DNA of 64,000 nucleotides from assembly GCF_003355005.1 (NCBI RefSeq), contig NZ_CP029985.1:372001-436000 (forward strand), written 5' to 3'. The position numbers and the translations under genes were made by a program. The notes below the pieces were generated by a model, which saw nothing but the letters and a program-made list of their open reading frames with translations, did not search any database and was not told the DNA's origin. This document shows positions 54,255-63,428 of the stretch, in pieces (the stretch's first letter is position 1; each line of letters starts with the position of its first letter). The stretch comes from Sphingomonas sp. FARSPH. GTDB taxonomy: Bacteria; Pseudomonadota; Alphaproteobacteria; Sphingomonadales; Sphingomonadaceae.

Positions 54255-54967
54255 CCGGTGGGTCCGCCGCGGCGCCCCCGCCCCCCGCCCTGCTCGCCTC
54301 CGAATTTCCGCGCGTCGCGTGGATGCTCGCGACCCGCTGGCGGTATCGCGACGCGCTGAAGGCGGTGCCTGCGGGCAGGAGCGGCGCGGTGATGGTGCTG
54401 CCGGGGCTGTTCGATTCGGACGATTCGAGCATCGTGCTGCGCCGGTTTCTGGGCCGGCTGGGCTATCAGCCGCATGGCTGGGGCCTCGGTCGCAATTTGG
54501 GCGCGCGCAGCGCCGATCCCGATGCGCGCCGCCTGATCGCGCGGGTCGAGACGCTGGCGGGACAGGCCGGGCCGGTCGCCTTGGTCGGCGTCAGCTTGGG
54601 CGGATTGATGGCGCGGCTGGTCGCGCACCGGCGCCCCGATCTCGTCTCGCGCGTCGTGACGGTCAGTTCGCCCTATGCGGGCAGCGGCAAGGCGACGAAC
54701 GTCTGGCGCGCGTTCGAATGGGCGACGGGCGAACGCCTCGACGATCCCGCGGTGCTGGCGCGCTGCGCGGAGATCGCAGCCCCTCTGCCCGTGCCGGCGA
54801 CGGCGATCTGGAGCGCGCGCGACGGCATCGTAAACGGCCATATCTGCCGCGATCCCAGCGCCGATTGCATCGAGGTGTCGAGCGGGCATCTGGGCGCGCA
54901 TATCCACCCGGAGGTGCTGATCGCCGTGGCGGCGGCATTGGCGAAGGAAGAGCGGCAGGCTTCGTAA
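54191..54967 (+). CDS. Alpha/beta-hydrolase family protein
   Basis: 258 residues. It has the nucleophile elbow GVSLGGLMARL, an oxyanion-hole-like strand VMVLPGLFDSDDSS, and the probable catalytic His in SSGHLGAHIHPEVL. The central fold is of lipase/esterase kind, without a signal peptide. The ATG at 54191 lies inside the previous gene (64-base overlap, other frame); a start in the next Met (VAWMLATRW) would remove the overlap. Substrate is unknown. Confidence 0.88.
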   Translation: MDALSRHDPGVVSRTAAARGLAGGSAAAPPPPALLASEFPRVAWMLATRWRYRDALKAVPAGRSGAVMVLPGLFDSDDSSIVLRRFLGRLGYQPHGWGLGRNLGARSADPDARRLIARVETLAGQAGPVALVGVSLGGLMARLVAHRRPDLVSRVVTVSSPYAGSGKATNVWRAFEWATGERLDDPAVLARCAEIAAPLPVPATAIWSARDGIVNGHICRDPSADCIEVSSGHLGAHIHPEVLIAVAAALAKEERQAS

Positions 54968-55004
54968 CGGGCCCGCCATCGCGGCTGGAGCGCAGGCGCG
55001 CGGA

Positions 55005-55283
55005 TCAATAGCCCGCGCGATAGCCGGAATATTGGCAGGCGTCCTGGTCGTCTGGGTGCTTGCGGCACCGCTCGGCGGCCTTCTTGCGCTCGCGCCCCTC
55101 CTTCGCCTCCTGCTTACGCATCTTGCGGCCGTAGTTGCGGTCCGCCTCCGACTGGCTGGTCGTCGTCCAGTCGATCGCCTTGCCGGCGACCTGAAACGGC
55201 GCCTTGACGACCGACACGGCGGTGCTGACGCAGCCGCCGATCGACAGCGCGAAAAGGGGGAGGAGAAGAGCGGCCTTGCGCAT
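55005..55283 (-). CDS. Small lipoprotein, 92 residues
   Basis: The signal peptide MRKAALLLPLFALSIGGC has a lipobox (SIGGC), so it is a lipoprotein of 75 mature residues. The mature part has VKAPFQVAGKAIDWTTTSQS, resembling an outer-membrane glycine-zipper-like anchor, and a basic helix KMRKQEAKEGRERKKAAERC, with two Cys near the end. The phosphodiesterase stop is immediately followed by this ATG, so the two are co-transcribed. The role is not known. Confidence 0.75.
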   Translation of the reverse strand: MRKAALLLPLFALSIGGCVSTAVSVVKAPFQVAGKAIDWTTTSQSEADRNYGRKMRKQEAKEGRERKKAAERCRKHPDDQDACQYSGYRAGY

Positions 55284-56387
55284 TTACGGATGTTCCCTGG
55301 CGGCATTGCGCGCCGCGACGCCTTCTAGCGGGAAATCGGTGAAGAATCCGTCGATCCCCTGATGCAGTGCGGCGCGGATTTCGCCCCTTATGTCGCCATG
55401 CGCGTCCGGATCGTCGCCGCGGCGGAAGGGCGCGCGCAGGAACTGGTTTTCCGCCCGATACGTCCACGGATGGACGCGCAGCCCCGCGGCATGCGCGTCC
55501 GCGACCAGCGTCGAGGGCGCATCGCCCGCCCACAATTGCGCCTTGTCCGGCCCGATGCCCCAGGCATAGGTCGCGATCCGCTTGAGCCCGGCGGGCGTCA
55601 GCATTGCAGCATAAGAGGGCGCGGCGCCGTCTGCCGGCCCCCCCTCGCCCGCGACCAACTGGATCAGGCGGATGCCCGTCATCGTGTGGATGCGCTTAAG
55701 ATTGTTCTCCTCGAACGACTGGATGAACACCGGCGCCGTCGCGGTGCTCCACCCCGCCGCCTTCAGTTGGTGGACGAGCAAAGCGTCGGTCGGATGGCCT
55801 ATCCCTGCGAAATAGGTCGGATGCTTGGTTTCGGGGTAGATGGCGATCGTCCGCCCCAGTTCGCGCGTACGGCGTTTGGCGAGGTCGATGATCTCGGCCA
55901 ACGTCGGCACCTGGAACCGGCCGTCATAGGTCGCATTGCCCGGCCGCACGCGGGGCAGCCGCTCGCGCGCGCGCAGCGTCTTCAGCTCGGCAAGCGTGAA
56001 ATCCTCGGTGAACCAGCCCGTCACCTGTTCGCCGTCGATCGTCTTCGTCGTCTTGCGATCGGCGAATTCGGGATGGTGCGCGACATCGGTGGTGCCGCCG
56101 ATCTCGTTCTCGTGGCGCGCGACGAGCACGTCGTCCTTCGTCGGCACCAGGTCGGGCTCGATCACGTCGGCACCCTGTTCGATCGCGAGGTCATAGGCGG
56201 CGAGCGTATGTTCCGGGCGATAGCCGCTGGCGCCGCGGTGCGCGATCACGATCGGGGCGGAAAGCGGGGTGGACATGGCGGCACTCTGCCCCCGCGCCGG
56301 CCCACGCGCCAGTGCGACCGATTCGCAACCGGAAACCAAGACCAGACAGGGCGTTAGGACACGGATCAACCAGGGGTTCCGTCGCAT
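55284..56387 (-). CDS. Lipoprotein-type glycerophosphodiester phosphodiesterase
   Basis: 367 residues. A lipoprotein signal (MRRNPWLIRVLTPCLVLVSG, Cys21) leads to the GDPD domain, starting VIAHRGASGYRPEHTLAAYD with the catalytic His, and EQGADVIEPDLVPTKDDVLV with metal-binding Glu and Asp. It releases glycerol 3-phosphate from glycerophosphodiesters of lipid turnover. The start used is 56387; other in-frame ATGs are 56399 and 56276, the last without a signal peptide. The ATG at 56387 shares two bases with the divergent ATG of the next gene. Confidence 0.88.
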   Translation of the reverse strand: MRRNPWLIRVLTPCLVLVSGCESVALARGPARGQSAAMSTPLSAPIVIAHRGASGYRPEHTLAAYDLAIEQGADVIEPDLVPTKDDVLVARHENEIGGTTDVAHHPEFADRKTTKTIDGEQVTGWFTEDFTLAELKTLRARERLPRVRPGNATYDGRFQVPTLAEIIDLAKRRTRELGRTIAIYPETKHPTYFAGIGHPTDALLVHQLKAAGWSTATAPVFIQSFEENNLKRIHTMTGIRLIQLVAGEGGPADGAAPSYAAMLTPAGLKRIATYAWGIGPDKAQLWAGDAPSTLVADAHAAGLRVHPWTYRAENQFLRAPFRRGDDPDAHGDIRGEIRAALHQGIDGFFTDFPLEGVAARNAAREHP

Positions 56388-56931
56388 GCGCTTCACCATA
56401 AACGGGCAGTCCTTCGAGGGGGACGTCGATATCCGCACATCCCTGCTCGACCTGTGCCGCGAGCATCTCGGCTTCACCGGCAGCAAGAAGGGCTGCGACC
56501 ATGGCCAGTGCGGCGCCTGCACCATGCTGGTGAACGGCCGCCGCGTGAACAGCTGCCTGACGCTCGCCGTGATGCATCAGGATGACGAGATCGTGACGAT
56601 CGAGGGATTGGGCGCCCCCGATGCGTTGCACCCGATGCAGGCGGCGTTCGTCCGCCACGACGGTTACCAGTGCGGCTATTGCACGCCGGGCCAGATCTGC
56701 TCGGCGGTCGGCATGCTGGACGAGGTGGCAAAGGGATGGCCCAGCCACGTCAGCGACGACCTGTCCGCCCCCGGTTTCGACGATGCGGAGATCAGCGAGC
56801 GGATGAGCGGCAACCTGTGCCGCTGCGCCGCATACCCCAATATCGTCGATGCGATCCGCGAGGTCGCCGCCGCCTCTCACGAGGGACAGACGACGCCCAC
56901 GTCCCGCGAACCGGCGGAGGCGGGCGCATGA
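56386..56931 (+). CDS. PaoA-like iron-sulfur subunit of a molybdenum aldehyde oxidoreductase
   Basis: 181-residue small subunit with two [2Fe-2S] clusters. The plant-type cluster has Cys37, Cys42, Cys45 and Cys57; the second has Cys96, Cys99, Cys145 and Cys147. The sequence closely resembles Escherichia coli PaoA (YagT), including GCDHGQCGACT and LHPMQAAFVRHDG. It lacks the Tat signal present in PaoA, so it would act in the cytoplasm. The start at 56386 has AGGGG nine bases upstream. It overlaps the FAD subunit by four bases. Confidence 0.94.
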   Translation: MRFTINGQSFEGDVDIRTSLLDLCREHLGFTGSKKGCDHGQCGACTMLVNGRRVNSCLTLAVMHQDDEIVTIEGLGAPDALHPMQAAFVRHDGYQCGYCTPGQICSAVGMLDEVAKGWPSHVSDDLSAPGFDDAEISERMSGNLCRCAAYPNIVDAIREVAAASHEGQTTPTSREPAEAGA

Positions 56932-57908
56932 AGACCTTCACCTACGAAAAGGCGACGAGCCTGGAAGACGCGGTGCGCGACGTCGGCGGCGCGGGCACGA
57001 AGTTCATCGCGGGCGGCACCAACCTGCTCGATCTGATGAAATTGCAGGTCGAGACGCCCAATAAGCTGGTGGATATCAGCCGGCTTCCGCTCGCCGATAT
57101 CGAGGAGCGCGAGGACGGCGGGCTGACGATCGGCGCCCTGGTGCCCAATTCCGATCTCGCCGCCGATCCACGCGTGATCGAGGGCTATCCCGTGCTCAGT
57201 CGCGCGTTGCTCGCGGGCGCCTCCGGACAGTTGCGCAACAAGGCGACGACGGGCGGCAACCTGCTGCAGCGCACGCGCTGCTATTATTTCTACGACCTGG
57301 CGATGCCGTGCAACAAGCGCGAGCCCGGCGCGGGATGCTCCGCGATCGGCGGGTTCAACCGCATCCTCGCGATCCTCGGCACGTCGGACCATTGCATCGC
57401 GACGCATCCGGGCGACATGCCGGTGGCGATGCGCGCGCTGCGTGCGACGATCGTCACGCTGAAACCCGATGGCGACAAGAGGCGGATCAGCATCGACGAT
57501 TTCTATCGCCTGCCCGGCGACCGGCCCGATATCGAGACGGTGCTGGAGCCGGGCGAGCTCATCACCCATATCGAACTGCCCCCGCCGCCCGAAGGCCGGC
57601 AGACGTATCGCAAGGTGCGCGACCGCGCATCCTACGCCTTTGCGCTCGTCTCGGTGGCGGGCGTGGTCAGGATGGACGGCGGCAGGATCGCCTCCGCCTC
57701 GCTCGCCTTCGGTGGCCTCGGGCCGATGCCGTGGTGCGATGCCGCGGTCGAGACGGTGCTGGTCGGCGAGACGCCGTCCGACGCGCTGTTCCACGCCGCC
57801 GCCGACGCGCTGCTCGCCAAGGCGCGCGGGTTCGGCAGCAACGATTTCAAGATTCCGCTCGCCCGCCGCGTCTTGGTGGCGACCCTGCGCGAACTGACGG
57901 GAGAATGA
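56928..57908 (+). CDS. PaoB-like FAD-binding subunit
   Basis: 326 residues. It has the FAD-binding TKFIAGGTNLLDLMKLQ and the diphosphate loop RNKATTGGNLLQ. The four Cys at 118, 128, 137 and 156 (CNKREPGAGCSAIGG between) match the extra [4Fe-4S] cluster of PaoB, which is absent from most xanthine dehydrogenases. The start overlaps the previous stop (ATGA), and the next gene starts likewise. It passes electrons between the Fe-S subunit and FAD. Confidence 0.95.
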   Translation: MKTFTYEKATSLEDAVRDVGGAGTKFIAGGTNLLDLMKLQVETPNKLVDISRLPLADIEEREDGGLTIGALVPNSDLAADPRVIEGYPVLSRALLAGASGQLRNKATTGGNLLQRTRCYYFYDLAMPCNKREPGAGCSAIGGFNRILAILGTSDHCIATHPGDMPVAMRALRATIVTLKPDGDKRRISIDDFYRLPGDRPDIETVLEPGELITHIELPPPPEGRQTYRKVRDRASYAFALVSVAGVVRMDGGRIASASLAFGGLGPMPWCDAAVETVLVGETPSDALFHAAADALLAKARGFGSNDFKIPLARRVLVATLRELTGE

Positions 57909-60147
57909 GCATGTTCGGTCTGGGCAAGAGCGACACCAATGCGCTGACGATGGACAAGCCGCATCCCGACAGCCTGCTCGATACGGGCGCGCAGGGGGTG
58001 ATCGGCAAGCCGGTCGACCGGATCGACGGGCCGCTGAAGGTATCAGGCCGCGCGACCTATGCGGCGGAATATGGTTTCGACGATCTCGCTTATGGCGTGC
58101 TCGTCCGCGCCACGGTGGGTGCGGGCAAGGTCGTGTCGATCGACGCCGACGGCGTGCGCGGCTTGCCCGGCGTGATCGACGTCGTCACCGACTACAAGAC
58201 GTTCCTGCGCAACCCCGGCCAGGGTGGCGAGACGACCAAGCCGCCGCAGGGCGTCGCCGACGTCGCCTATTTCGGCGAGCCGATCGCGATCGTCGTCGCC
58301 GACAGCTTCGAGGCGGCGCGCGATGCGGCGCAGCAGCTGAAGGTGACTTACGAGGCGAAGGACGGCCGATACAGCTTCGCCGCATTCCGCGAGGAACACG
58401 ACACGCCGCCCGAGGGCGTGATGAAGCCGCACATCAAGGTCGGCGATCCCGAGGCGGCCTTTGCGGATGCGGCGGTGACCGTCGATGCGACCTACACCAC
58501 GCCTAGCCAGAATTCGGCGGCGATGGAGCCGCATGCCAGCACCGCGGTGTGGGATGGCGACCAGTTGACCCTGTATGGCGCATATCAGATGCTGTCGACG
58601 GACCGCGTCCAGCTCGCCAAGGCAATGGGGATGAAGCCCGACAAGGTGCGCATCGTCGCGCGCTTCGTCGGCGGTGGGTTCGGGTCGAAGCTGGGCATCG
58701 CGCCCGAAAGCGTGGCGGCGGCGGTCGCGGCGAAGAAGATCGGGCGGCCGGTCAAATGCGTGATGGCGCGCCAGCAGGTGTTCGACGCGACGGTCCGCCG
58801 GTCGAACACCGAACAGCGCGTGCGGCTGGGCGCGGACGCGGACGGGCGGCTTGTGATGGTGGGGCATGAAAGTCTCGTCTCCAACCTGCCCGACGAGAGC
58901 TTCTTCGAACCGTGCGGTCAGGCGACGCAATTCCTCTATGCCGCGCCCAACATCGCGATCACGCACGATATCGTGCGGCTCGACTGGCTGCTCGCGGCAT
59001 CGATGCGCGCGCCGGGCGAAGCGGTGGGTATGCTCGCGCTGGAATGCGCGATCGACGAACTGGCGGAGAAGGTCGGGCTCGATCCGATCGAACTGCGCAA
59101 GCGCAACGAGCCCGACGAGCATCCGATCGAGCACATCCCCTTCTCCAGCCGCCAGCTGGTGCCGTGCATGGAGCGCGGCGCGGCGCTGTTCGGTTGGGCG
59201 AAGCGCAACGCCAAGCCGGCGCAGGACCGGCGCGGTGAATGGCTGCACGGCATGGGCATGGCGACCGCGGCGCGTTCCAACATGCTGATCAAATCGAGCG
59301 CGCGCGTGTCGATCGACGGACAGGGCCATGCGACCGTCGAAACCGACATGACCGACATCGGCACGGGCACCTACACGATCCTGGCGCAGATCGCTGCCGA
59401 GATCCTCGGCCTACCGATCGAGGACGTGACGGTGAAACTGGGCGATACCGACCTGCCGCCCGCGGCGGGATCGGGCGGGTCGTTCGGCGCAGGGTCGAGC
59501 GGCACGGCGGTCTATCTCGCCTGCGAAGCGTTGCGCGGCCAGATCGCGGACAAGATGGGCGTCGCCGGCGACGTCCTGACGCTGAAGGACGGGCGCGCGA
59601 TCGGCGACAACCGCTCCGTGCCGCTCGCCGAACTGGTCGGCAGGGGCTGAGCGCGACGGGCGAGGTATCGCCGGGCAAGCAGGAGAAGGAAACGCTGCAA
59701 TCGGGCTTCGGCGCGCATTTCTGCGAGGTGGCGGTGAATGCGGTGACGGGTGAGGTGCGGATCAAACGCATGCTCGGCGTGTTCGCGGGTGGCCGCATCC
59801 TCAACGCCAAGACCGCGCGGTCGCAGATTCTGGGCGGCGTGACGTTCGGCATTGGTGCAGCGCTGTCGGAAGAGCTGATGCACGATCCGCGCAACGGCAA
59901 GATCGTGAACCGCGACCTTGGCGAATATCACGTACCGGTCAACGCCGACATTCCGCAGATCGACGTCGAATTCCTGCCGGAACGCGACATTCACGCCAAC
60001 CCGCTCCATGCCAAGGGGCTGGGCGAGCTCGGCATTTCGGGTGCGGGCGCCGCGGTGGCGAATGCGATCTACAACGCGACGGGCGTGCGGGTGCGCGACT
60101 TCCCGCTGACGCTTGACAAGTTGCTCGACGGCCTGCCGGCGGTGTAA
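57905..60147 (+). pseudogene. PaoC-like molybdopterin subunit, split by a one-base frameshift
   Basis: Large subunit of the aldehyde oxidoreductase. The first frame gives 581 residues from MSMFGLGKSDT (DRIDGPLKVSGRATYAAEYG, RFVGGGFGSKLG, SGGSFGAGSSG) and stops at 59648-59650. The same protein continues in another frame from about 59647 (ATGEVSPGKQEKETLQSGFG) to 60147. A single missing G in the run 59643-59646 explains it; with five G the frame reads GRGLSATGEVSPG and a 747-residue protein results. The catalytic Glu in KGLGELG (codon 60025-60027) lies after the shift, so the truncated product would be inactive. It could be a sequencing error, since it is a homopolymer. Confidence 0.9.
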
Positions 60148-60154
60148 CCATCGT

Positions 60155-60256
60155 CTCCCCTCCCCCTCAGGGGAGGGAACGGGGGGTGGGGAACGCCGGG
60201 CATCATCATCGCTGACGGCCTCCCCCACCCCAACCCCTCCCCTAAAGGGGAGGGGC
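60155..60256. repeat. GGGGAGGGG-type palindromic element
   Basis: It has CTCCCCTCCCC and GGGGAGGG at the left and CCCCACCCC with CCCCTCCCCTAAAGGGGAGGGG at the right. The same building blocks make up the outer part of the element at 30144-30301. It fills the gap between the oxidoreductase operon and the XdhC gene. Confidence 0.75.
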
Positions 60257-60279
60257 TTTTCGTTTGCAAAAGGACCCCC

Positions 60280-61203
60280 ATGGCCGAGAACGACAGCGTC
60301 ATCACCGCGGCACGATCCTGGGCCGGCGAGCCGATGGCGCTGGCCACCGTCGTGTCGACATGGGGTTCCGCGCCGCGCCCGCGCGGCAGCCACATGTTGG
60401 TCCACGCCGATGGCCGGTTCGAGGGATCGGTGTCGGGCGGCTGCGTCGAGAGCGACATCCTGCAGACCGCGGCCGACGTCATCGCCGGCGCGCCGTTCCA
60501 GCTGAAGCGCTACGGCGTCGCCGACGCATCGGCGTGGGAGGTCGGCCTGCCGTGCGGCGGCGAGATCGCGGTGATGGTGCAGCCTGTTTCGGCGATGGGC
60601 TTCGATCCCGAATTGTTCGACCGTATCGCAGAAGCGCGGGCGGAAGGGCGCGCGCTGACCGTCACCACCGACCTCGTCACGGGCCATAGCGACGTCCGGC
60701 CGCAGGAGACGGGCGAAGTCTTCGTCAACCGCTACGACCCGCCGCGGCGGCTGCTGATCGTCGGTGCGGTGCAGATCGCGCAGGCGCTGGCGCAGCTGTC
60801 GACGACGCTGGGCATCGAAACCGTGGTAATCGATCCCCGCGCGCGTTTTCTGACCGCCGAGCGCTTTCCCGGGACGACGCTGGACGACCGCTGGCCGGAT
60901 GAGGCGATCGCCGCGTTGCGCCCCGATCCCGCGACGGCGGTCGTGACGCTGAGCCACGATATCAAGATCGACGATCCCGCGCTGATCGCGGCGCTGGCGA
61001 CCGATGCGCCCTACGTCGGCGCGCTCGGCAGCCGGCGCAGTCATGCCGCGCGGCGCGAGCGGCTTGCTGCGGCGGGACTGAGCAACGCGCAGATCGATCG
61101 CGTCGACGGTCCCGTCGGCCTCGACATCGGTGCGATCGGCCCGTCGGAGATCGCGCTGTCGATCGCCGCGGCGATGGTGAAAGCCTTCCATGATCCGCGT
61201 TGA
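60280..61203 (+). CDS. XdhC/PaoD-type molybdenum cofactor chaperone
   Basis: 307 residues. The XdhC domain begins AGEPMALATVVSTWGSAPRP and has the conserved GSVSGGCVESD; the C-terminal Rossmann domain has RRLLIVGAVQIAQALAQL and VGALGSRRSHAARRERL. It binds the molybdenum cofactor and inserts it into the partner subunit. Its position right after the paoABC-like genes supports that. The 14-base overlap with the next gene suggests coupling. Confidence 0.93.
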   Translation: MAENDSVITAARSWAGEPMALATVVSTWGSAPRPRGSHMLVHADGRFEGSVSGGCVESDILQTAADVIAGAPFQLKRYGVADASAWEVGLPCGGEIAVMVQPVSAMGFDPELFDRIAEARAEGRALTVTTDLVTGHSDVRPQETGEVFVNRYDPPRRLLIVGAVQIAQALAQLSTTLGIETVVIDPRARFLTAERFPGTTLDDRWPDEAIAALRPDPATAVVTLSHDIKIDDPALIAALATDAPYVGALGSRRSHAARRERLAAAGLSNAQIDRVDGPVGLDIGAIGPSEIALSIAAAMVKAFHDPR

Positions 61204-61798
61204 GGAGTGCGTCCTCGTCCTGCTCGCGGCCGGCCGCTCGCGCCGGATGGGCGATATCGGCAGCAAGCTCGACCAGCCGTTCCTCGGCCGGCCGCTCGGC
61301 CTGCACGTCGCGGTCGCGCTGGAGGACATGCCGTTCCGCGAGCGGGTCGCGGTGTGCGGCGGCGCGCACTGCGATTATGCGCGGCACGGCTTCACCACCG
61401 TGCGCAACGAGGACCCCGCGCTCGGCCTGTCGCATTCGGTGCGGCTGGGCGTTGCGCGCGCACGCGAGCTTGGCGCGCGCGCGGTCGTGCTGGCGCTCGC
61501 CGACATGCCGCGTGTAACCGCGACGCATATCTACGCGCTGCTGGAAGCGGCGGACGGCGATGATGCGGTGGTGGCGTCGAGCGACGGGCGCACGCCGAAA
61601 CCGCCCTGCGTATTCGGCCGCAACCGCTTCGATGCGCTGTGCGACCTGGATGGCGACGCGGGCGCGCGGCAAATGATCCTGGCGGGCAAGCATGTCGTGA
61701 CGGTGCCCGCCGAACTGATCGACGTCGACACGCCGGAGGAGCTGGAGGAGCTGCGCCGGTTGGTCCACGCGCCTGAAGCACGGACGCGGTGGCGGTAA
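61190..61798 (+). CDS. MocA-like molybdenum cofactor nucleotidyltransferase
   Basis: 202 residues. NTP-transferase domain with VLLAAGRSRRMG and KLDQPFLGRPL at the N-terminus, then ALADMPRVTATHIYALLEA. It probably attaches CMP to molybdopterin, giving the MCD cofactor used by PaoABC-type enzymes; guanylyl transfer (MobA) is less likely from context. It is the last gene of the operon. Confidence 0.9.
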   Translation: MIRVEECVLVLLAAGRSRRMGDIGSKLDQPFLGRPLGLHVAVALEDMPFRERVAVCGGAHCDYARHGFTTVRNEDPALGLSHSVRLGVARARELGARAVVLALADMPRVTATHIYALLEAADGDDAVVASSDGRTPKPPCVFGRNRFDALCDLDGDAGARQMILAGKHVVTVPAELIDVDTPEELEELRRLVHAPEARTRWR

Positions 61799-61829
61799 GT
61801 CGCCGATCGCGCCCGGAAAGACCCCAACA

Positions 61830-61911
61830 CCGTTCGTCCTGAGCTTGTCGAAGGACGTGCGCCAGGCGTCGCCCTGTTTGGCCCGTGCTTCGACAGGCTC
61901 AGCACGAACGG
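61830..61911. repeat. Palindromic dispersed repeat (GTTCGTCCTGAGC type)
   Basis: The left part CCGTTCGTCCTGAGCTTGTC (61830 on) and the right part ending GCTCAGCACGAACGG (61885-61911) are imperfect complements. Elements of this type occur many times in proteobacterial intergenic regions and are common in sphingomonads. It lies between converging genes. Confidence 0.75.
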
Positions 61912-61944
61912 AGAGTGTGGGGACGGCGCGCTGGACGCGTGGGA

Positions 61945-63153
61945 TTATTCGTGCCTGAGTGCATCGATCGGGTTGAGTGCCGCCGCACGGCGCGCCGGGA
62001 AATAGCCGAACACGACGCCGATGATCGCCGAGATGGCAAAGGCGATGATGTTGATCTCCGGCACGAACAGGAAGGGCAGCCCGCCGAGCACCGAGAGCAG
62101 CCCCACCGCCGCCTGCGCCAGCACCAGTCCGATGAGGCCGCCGAGCATCGACAGCGCCACCGCCTCGACGAGGAATTGCGTCAAGACCTCACTGGCGACC
62201 GCGCCGATCGCGAGGCGGATGCCGATCTCGCGCGTGCGCTCGGTCACCGACACCAGCATGATGTTCATGATGCCGATGCCACCGACGATCAGGCTGATCG
62301 CCGCCACCGCAGTGACGATGCGCGTCAGAAGCTGAGTCGTGCTGGAAAGCGTGTCGCTGATCTGTTTGGTGTCGAAGATGTTGAAATCGTCGTCTTTCCC
62401 TGCGGTGATGTTGCGCCGTTCGCGCAGCAGGTCGGTTATCGACGCCTGCACCGTGCTCGTCGCATAGGCCTGGTCGACGCCGACCAGCATCAGGCGGATG
62501 TCCTGATTGCCGGTGAAGCGGCGTTGCACCGTCTTGATCGGCATGATGACGACATCGTCCTGATCGCCGCCGAACCCCGCCTGCCCGCGCGTCGACAGCA
62601 CGCCGATGACGTCACAACTGATCGATCCGATGCGGAAGCGCGTGCCGACCGCCTGCCCGCCGTGCCAGAGGTTCTGGTAAACGGTGCTGCCGATGATGCA
62701 CACCGCCTTGCCCGCGCTCTGCTCCTGCGGCGTCCAGTAACGCCCCGCGGTCAGCGGCCAGGCCTGCACCTCGAAATAGGCGTTGGTGGTGCCGTTGATC
62801 GTCGTCTGCCAGTTGGCGCCTTCGTAGATCGCGGTGGCGCTCGCCTGCGCCTGCGGCGCGACGGCGGTGACGCCGGCGATCTGCTGCGCGATCGCGGTGA
62901 CGTCGTCGGGCTTGAACGGCGCCGGCGGCGGTCCGCCACCACCGCGCCCGAGGCCCTGGCCGGGGCGGATCTGCAGGATGTTGGTGCCCAGCGAGCTGAT
63001 GTTCTTCTGCACCTGCGCGGTCGTCGCCCGGCCAAGCGTCACCATCGTCACCACCGCGGCGACGCCGATAATGATGCCGAGCGTCGTCAGGAACGAGCGC
63101 AACTTGTGCCGCGCGATCGAGCGCAGCGCGAGGAGGAGCGTGGTGCCGAACAT
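61945..63153 (-). CDS. MacB/FtsX-type ABC transporter permease
   Basis: 402 residues. One N-terminal membrane helix (FLTTLGIIIGVAAVVTMVTL), a large periplasmic MacB domain (about 45-270), and three C-terminal helices (VAAISLIVGGIGIMNIMLVS and two more). It ends FPARRAAALNPIDALRHE, the FtsX family signature. It works with the ATPase upstream to drive export through a periplasmic adaptor, which would be beyond the window. The 275-base gap to the ATPase is unusually large and is filled by repeats. Confidence 0.93.
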   Translation of the reverse strand: MFGTTLLLALRSIARHKLRSFLTTLGIIIGVAAVVTMVTLGRATTAQVQKNISSLGTNILQIRPGQGLGRGGGGPPPAPFKPDDVTAIAQQIAGVTAVAPQAQASATAIYEGANWQTTINGTTNAYFEVQAWPLTAGRYWTPQEQSAGKAVCIIGSTVYQNLWHGGQAVGTRFRIGSISCDVIGVLSTRGQAGFGGDQDDVVIMPIKTVQRRFTGNQDIRLMLVGVDQAYATSTVQASITDLLRERRNITAGKDDDFNIFDTKQISDTLSSTTQLLTRIVTAVAAISLIVGGIGIMNIMLVSVTERTREIGIRLAIGAVASEVLTQFLVEAVALSMLGGLIGLVLAQAAVGLLSVLGGLPFLFVPEINIIAFAISAIIGVVFGYFPARRAAALNPIDALRHE

Positions 63154-63196
63154 TTATCGCGCCTTCCGAGCCAGCACGCCGCGACACGCACTATTC

Positions 63197-63290
63197 GTCA
63201 TCCCCGCGAAGGCGGGGATCCAGACGCGCTGGCGTCTGGGATGGAGTCGCGCCGGCAGCGTCTCTGGATCCCCGCCTTCGCGGGGATGAC
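63197..63290. repeat. Perfect 28-bp palindromic repeat
   Basis: Arms at 63197-63224 and 63263-63290 are exact complements (core TCCCCGCGAAGGCGGGGAT) around a 38-base centre. It is a REP-like element in the gap between MacB-type ATPase and permease genes. Confidence 0.8.
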
Positions 63291-63321
63291 AGGTGTGGCA
63301 CACGCGCGCGCGCCATTCACT

Positions 63322-63417
63322 CGTCATGCCGGACTGATTCCGGCATCCACGGTTCCGCAGGCGCTGCGATGGTAAGACGCATGGACGGGTGGATGCCGGA
63401 ACCAGTCCGGCATGACG
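63322..63417. repeat. Second palindromic repeat of a different family
   Basis: Arms at 63322-63350 and 63389-63417 are 29 bp with one mismatch (core CATGCCGGACTGATTCCGG). It directly follows the previous repeat and ends twelve bases before the ATPase stop. Confidence 0.8.
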
Positions 63418-63428
63418 GCGTAAAGCCC

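Noticed and set aside
59639..59655. Programmed frameshifting in the PaoC-like gene
   Set aside because: There is no slippery heptamer of a known type and no obvious stimulatory structure, and molybdenum hydroxylases are not known to use it. A sequencing error or a mutation is simpler.
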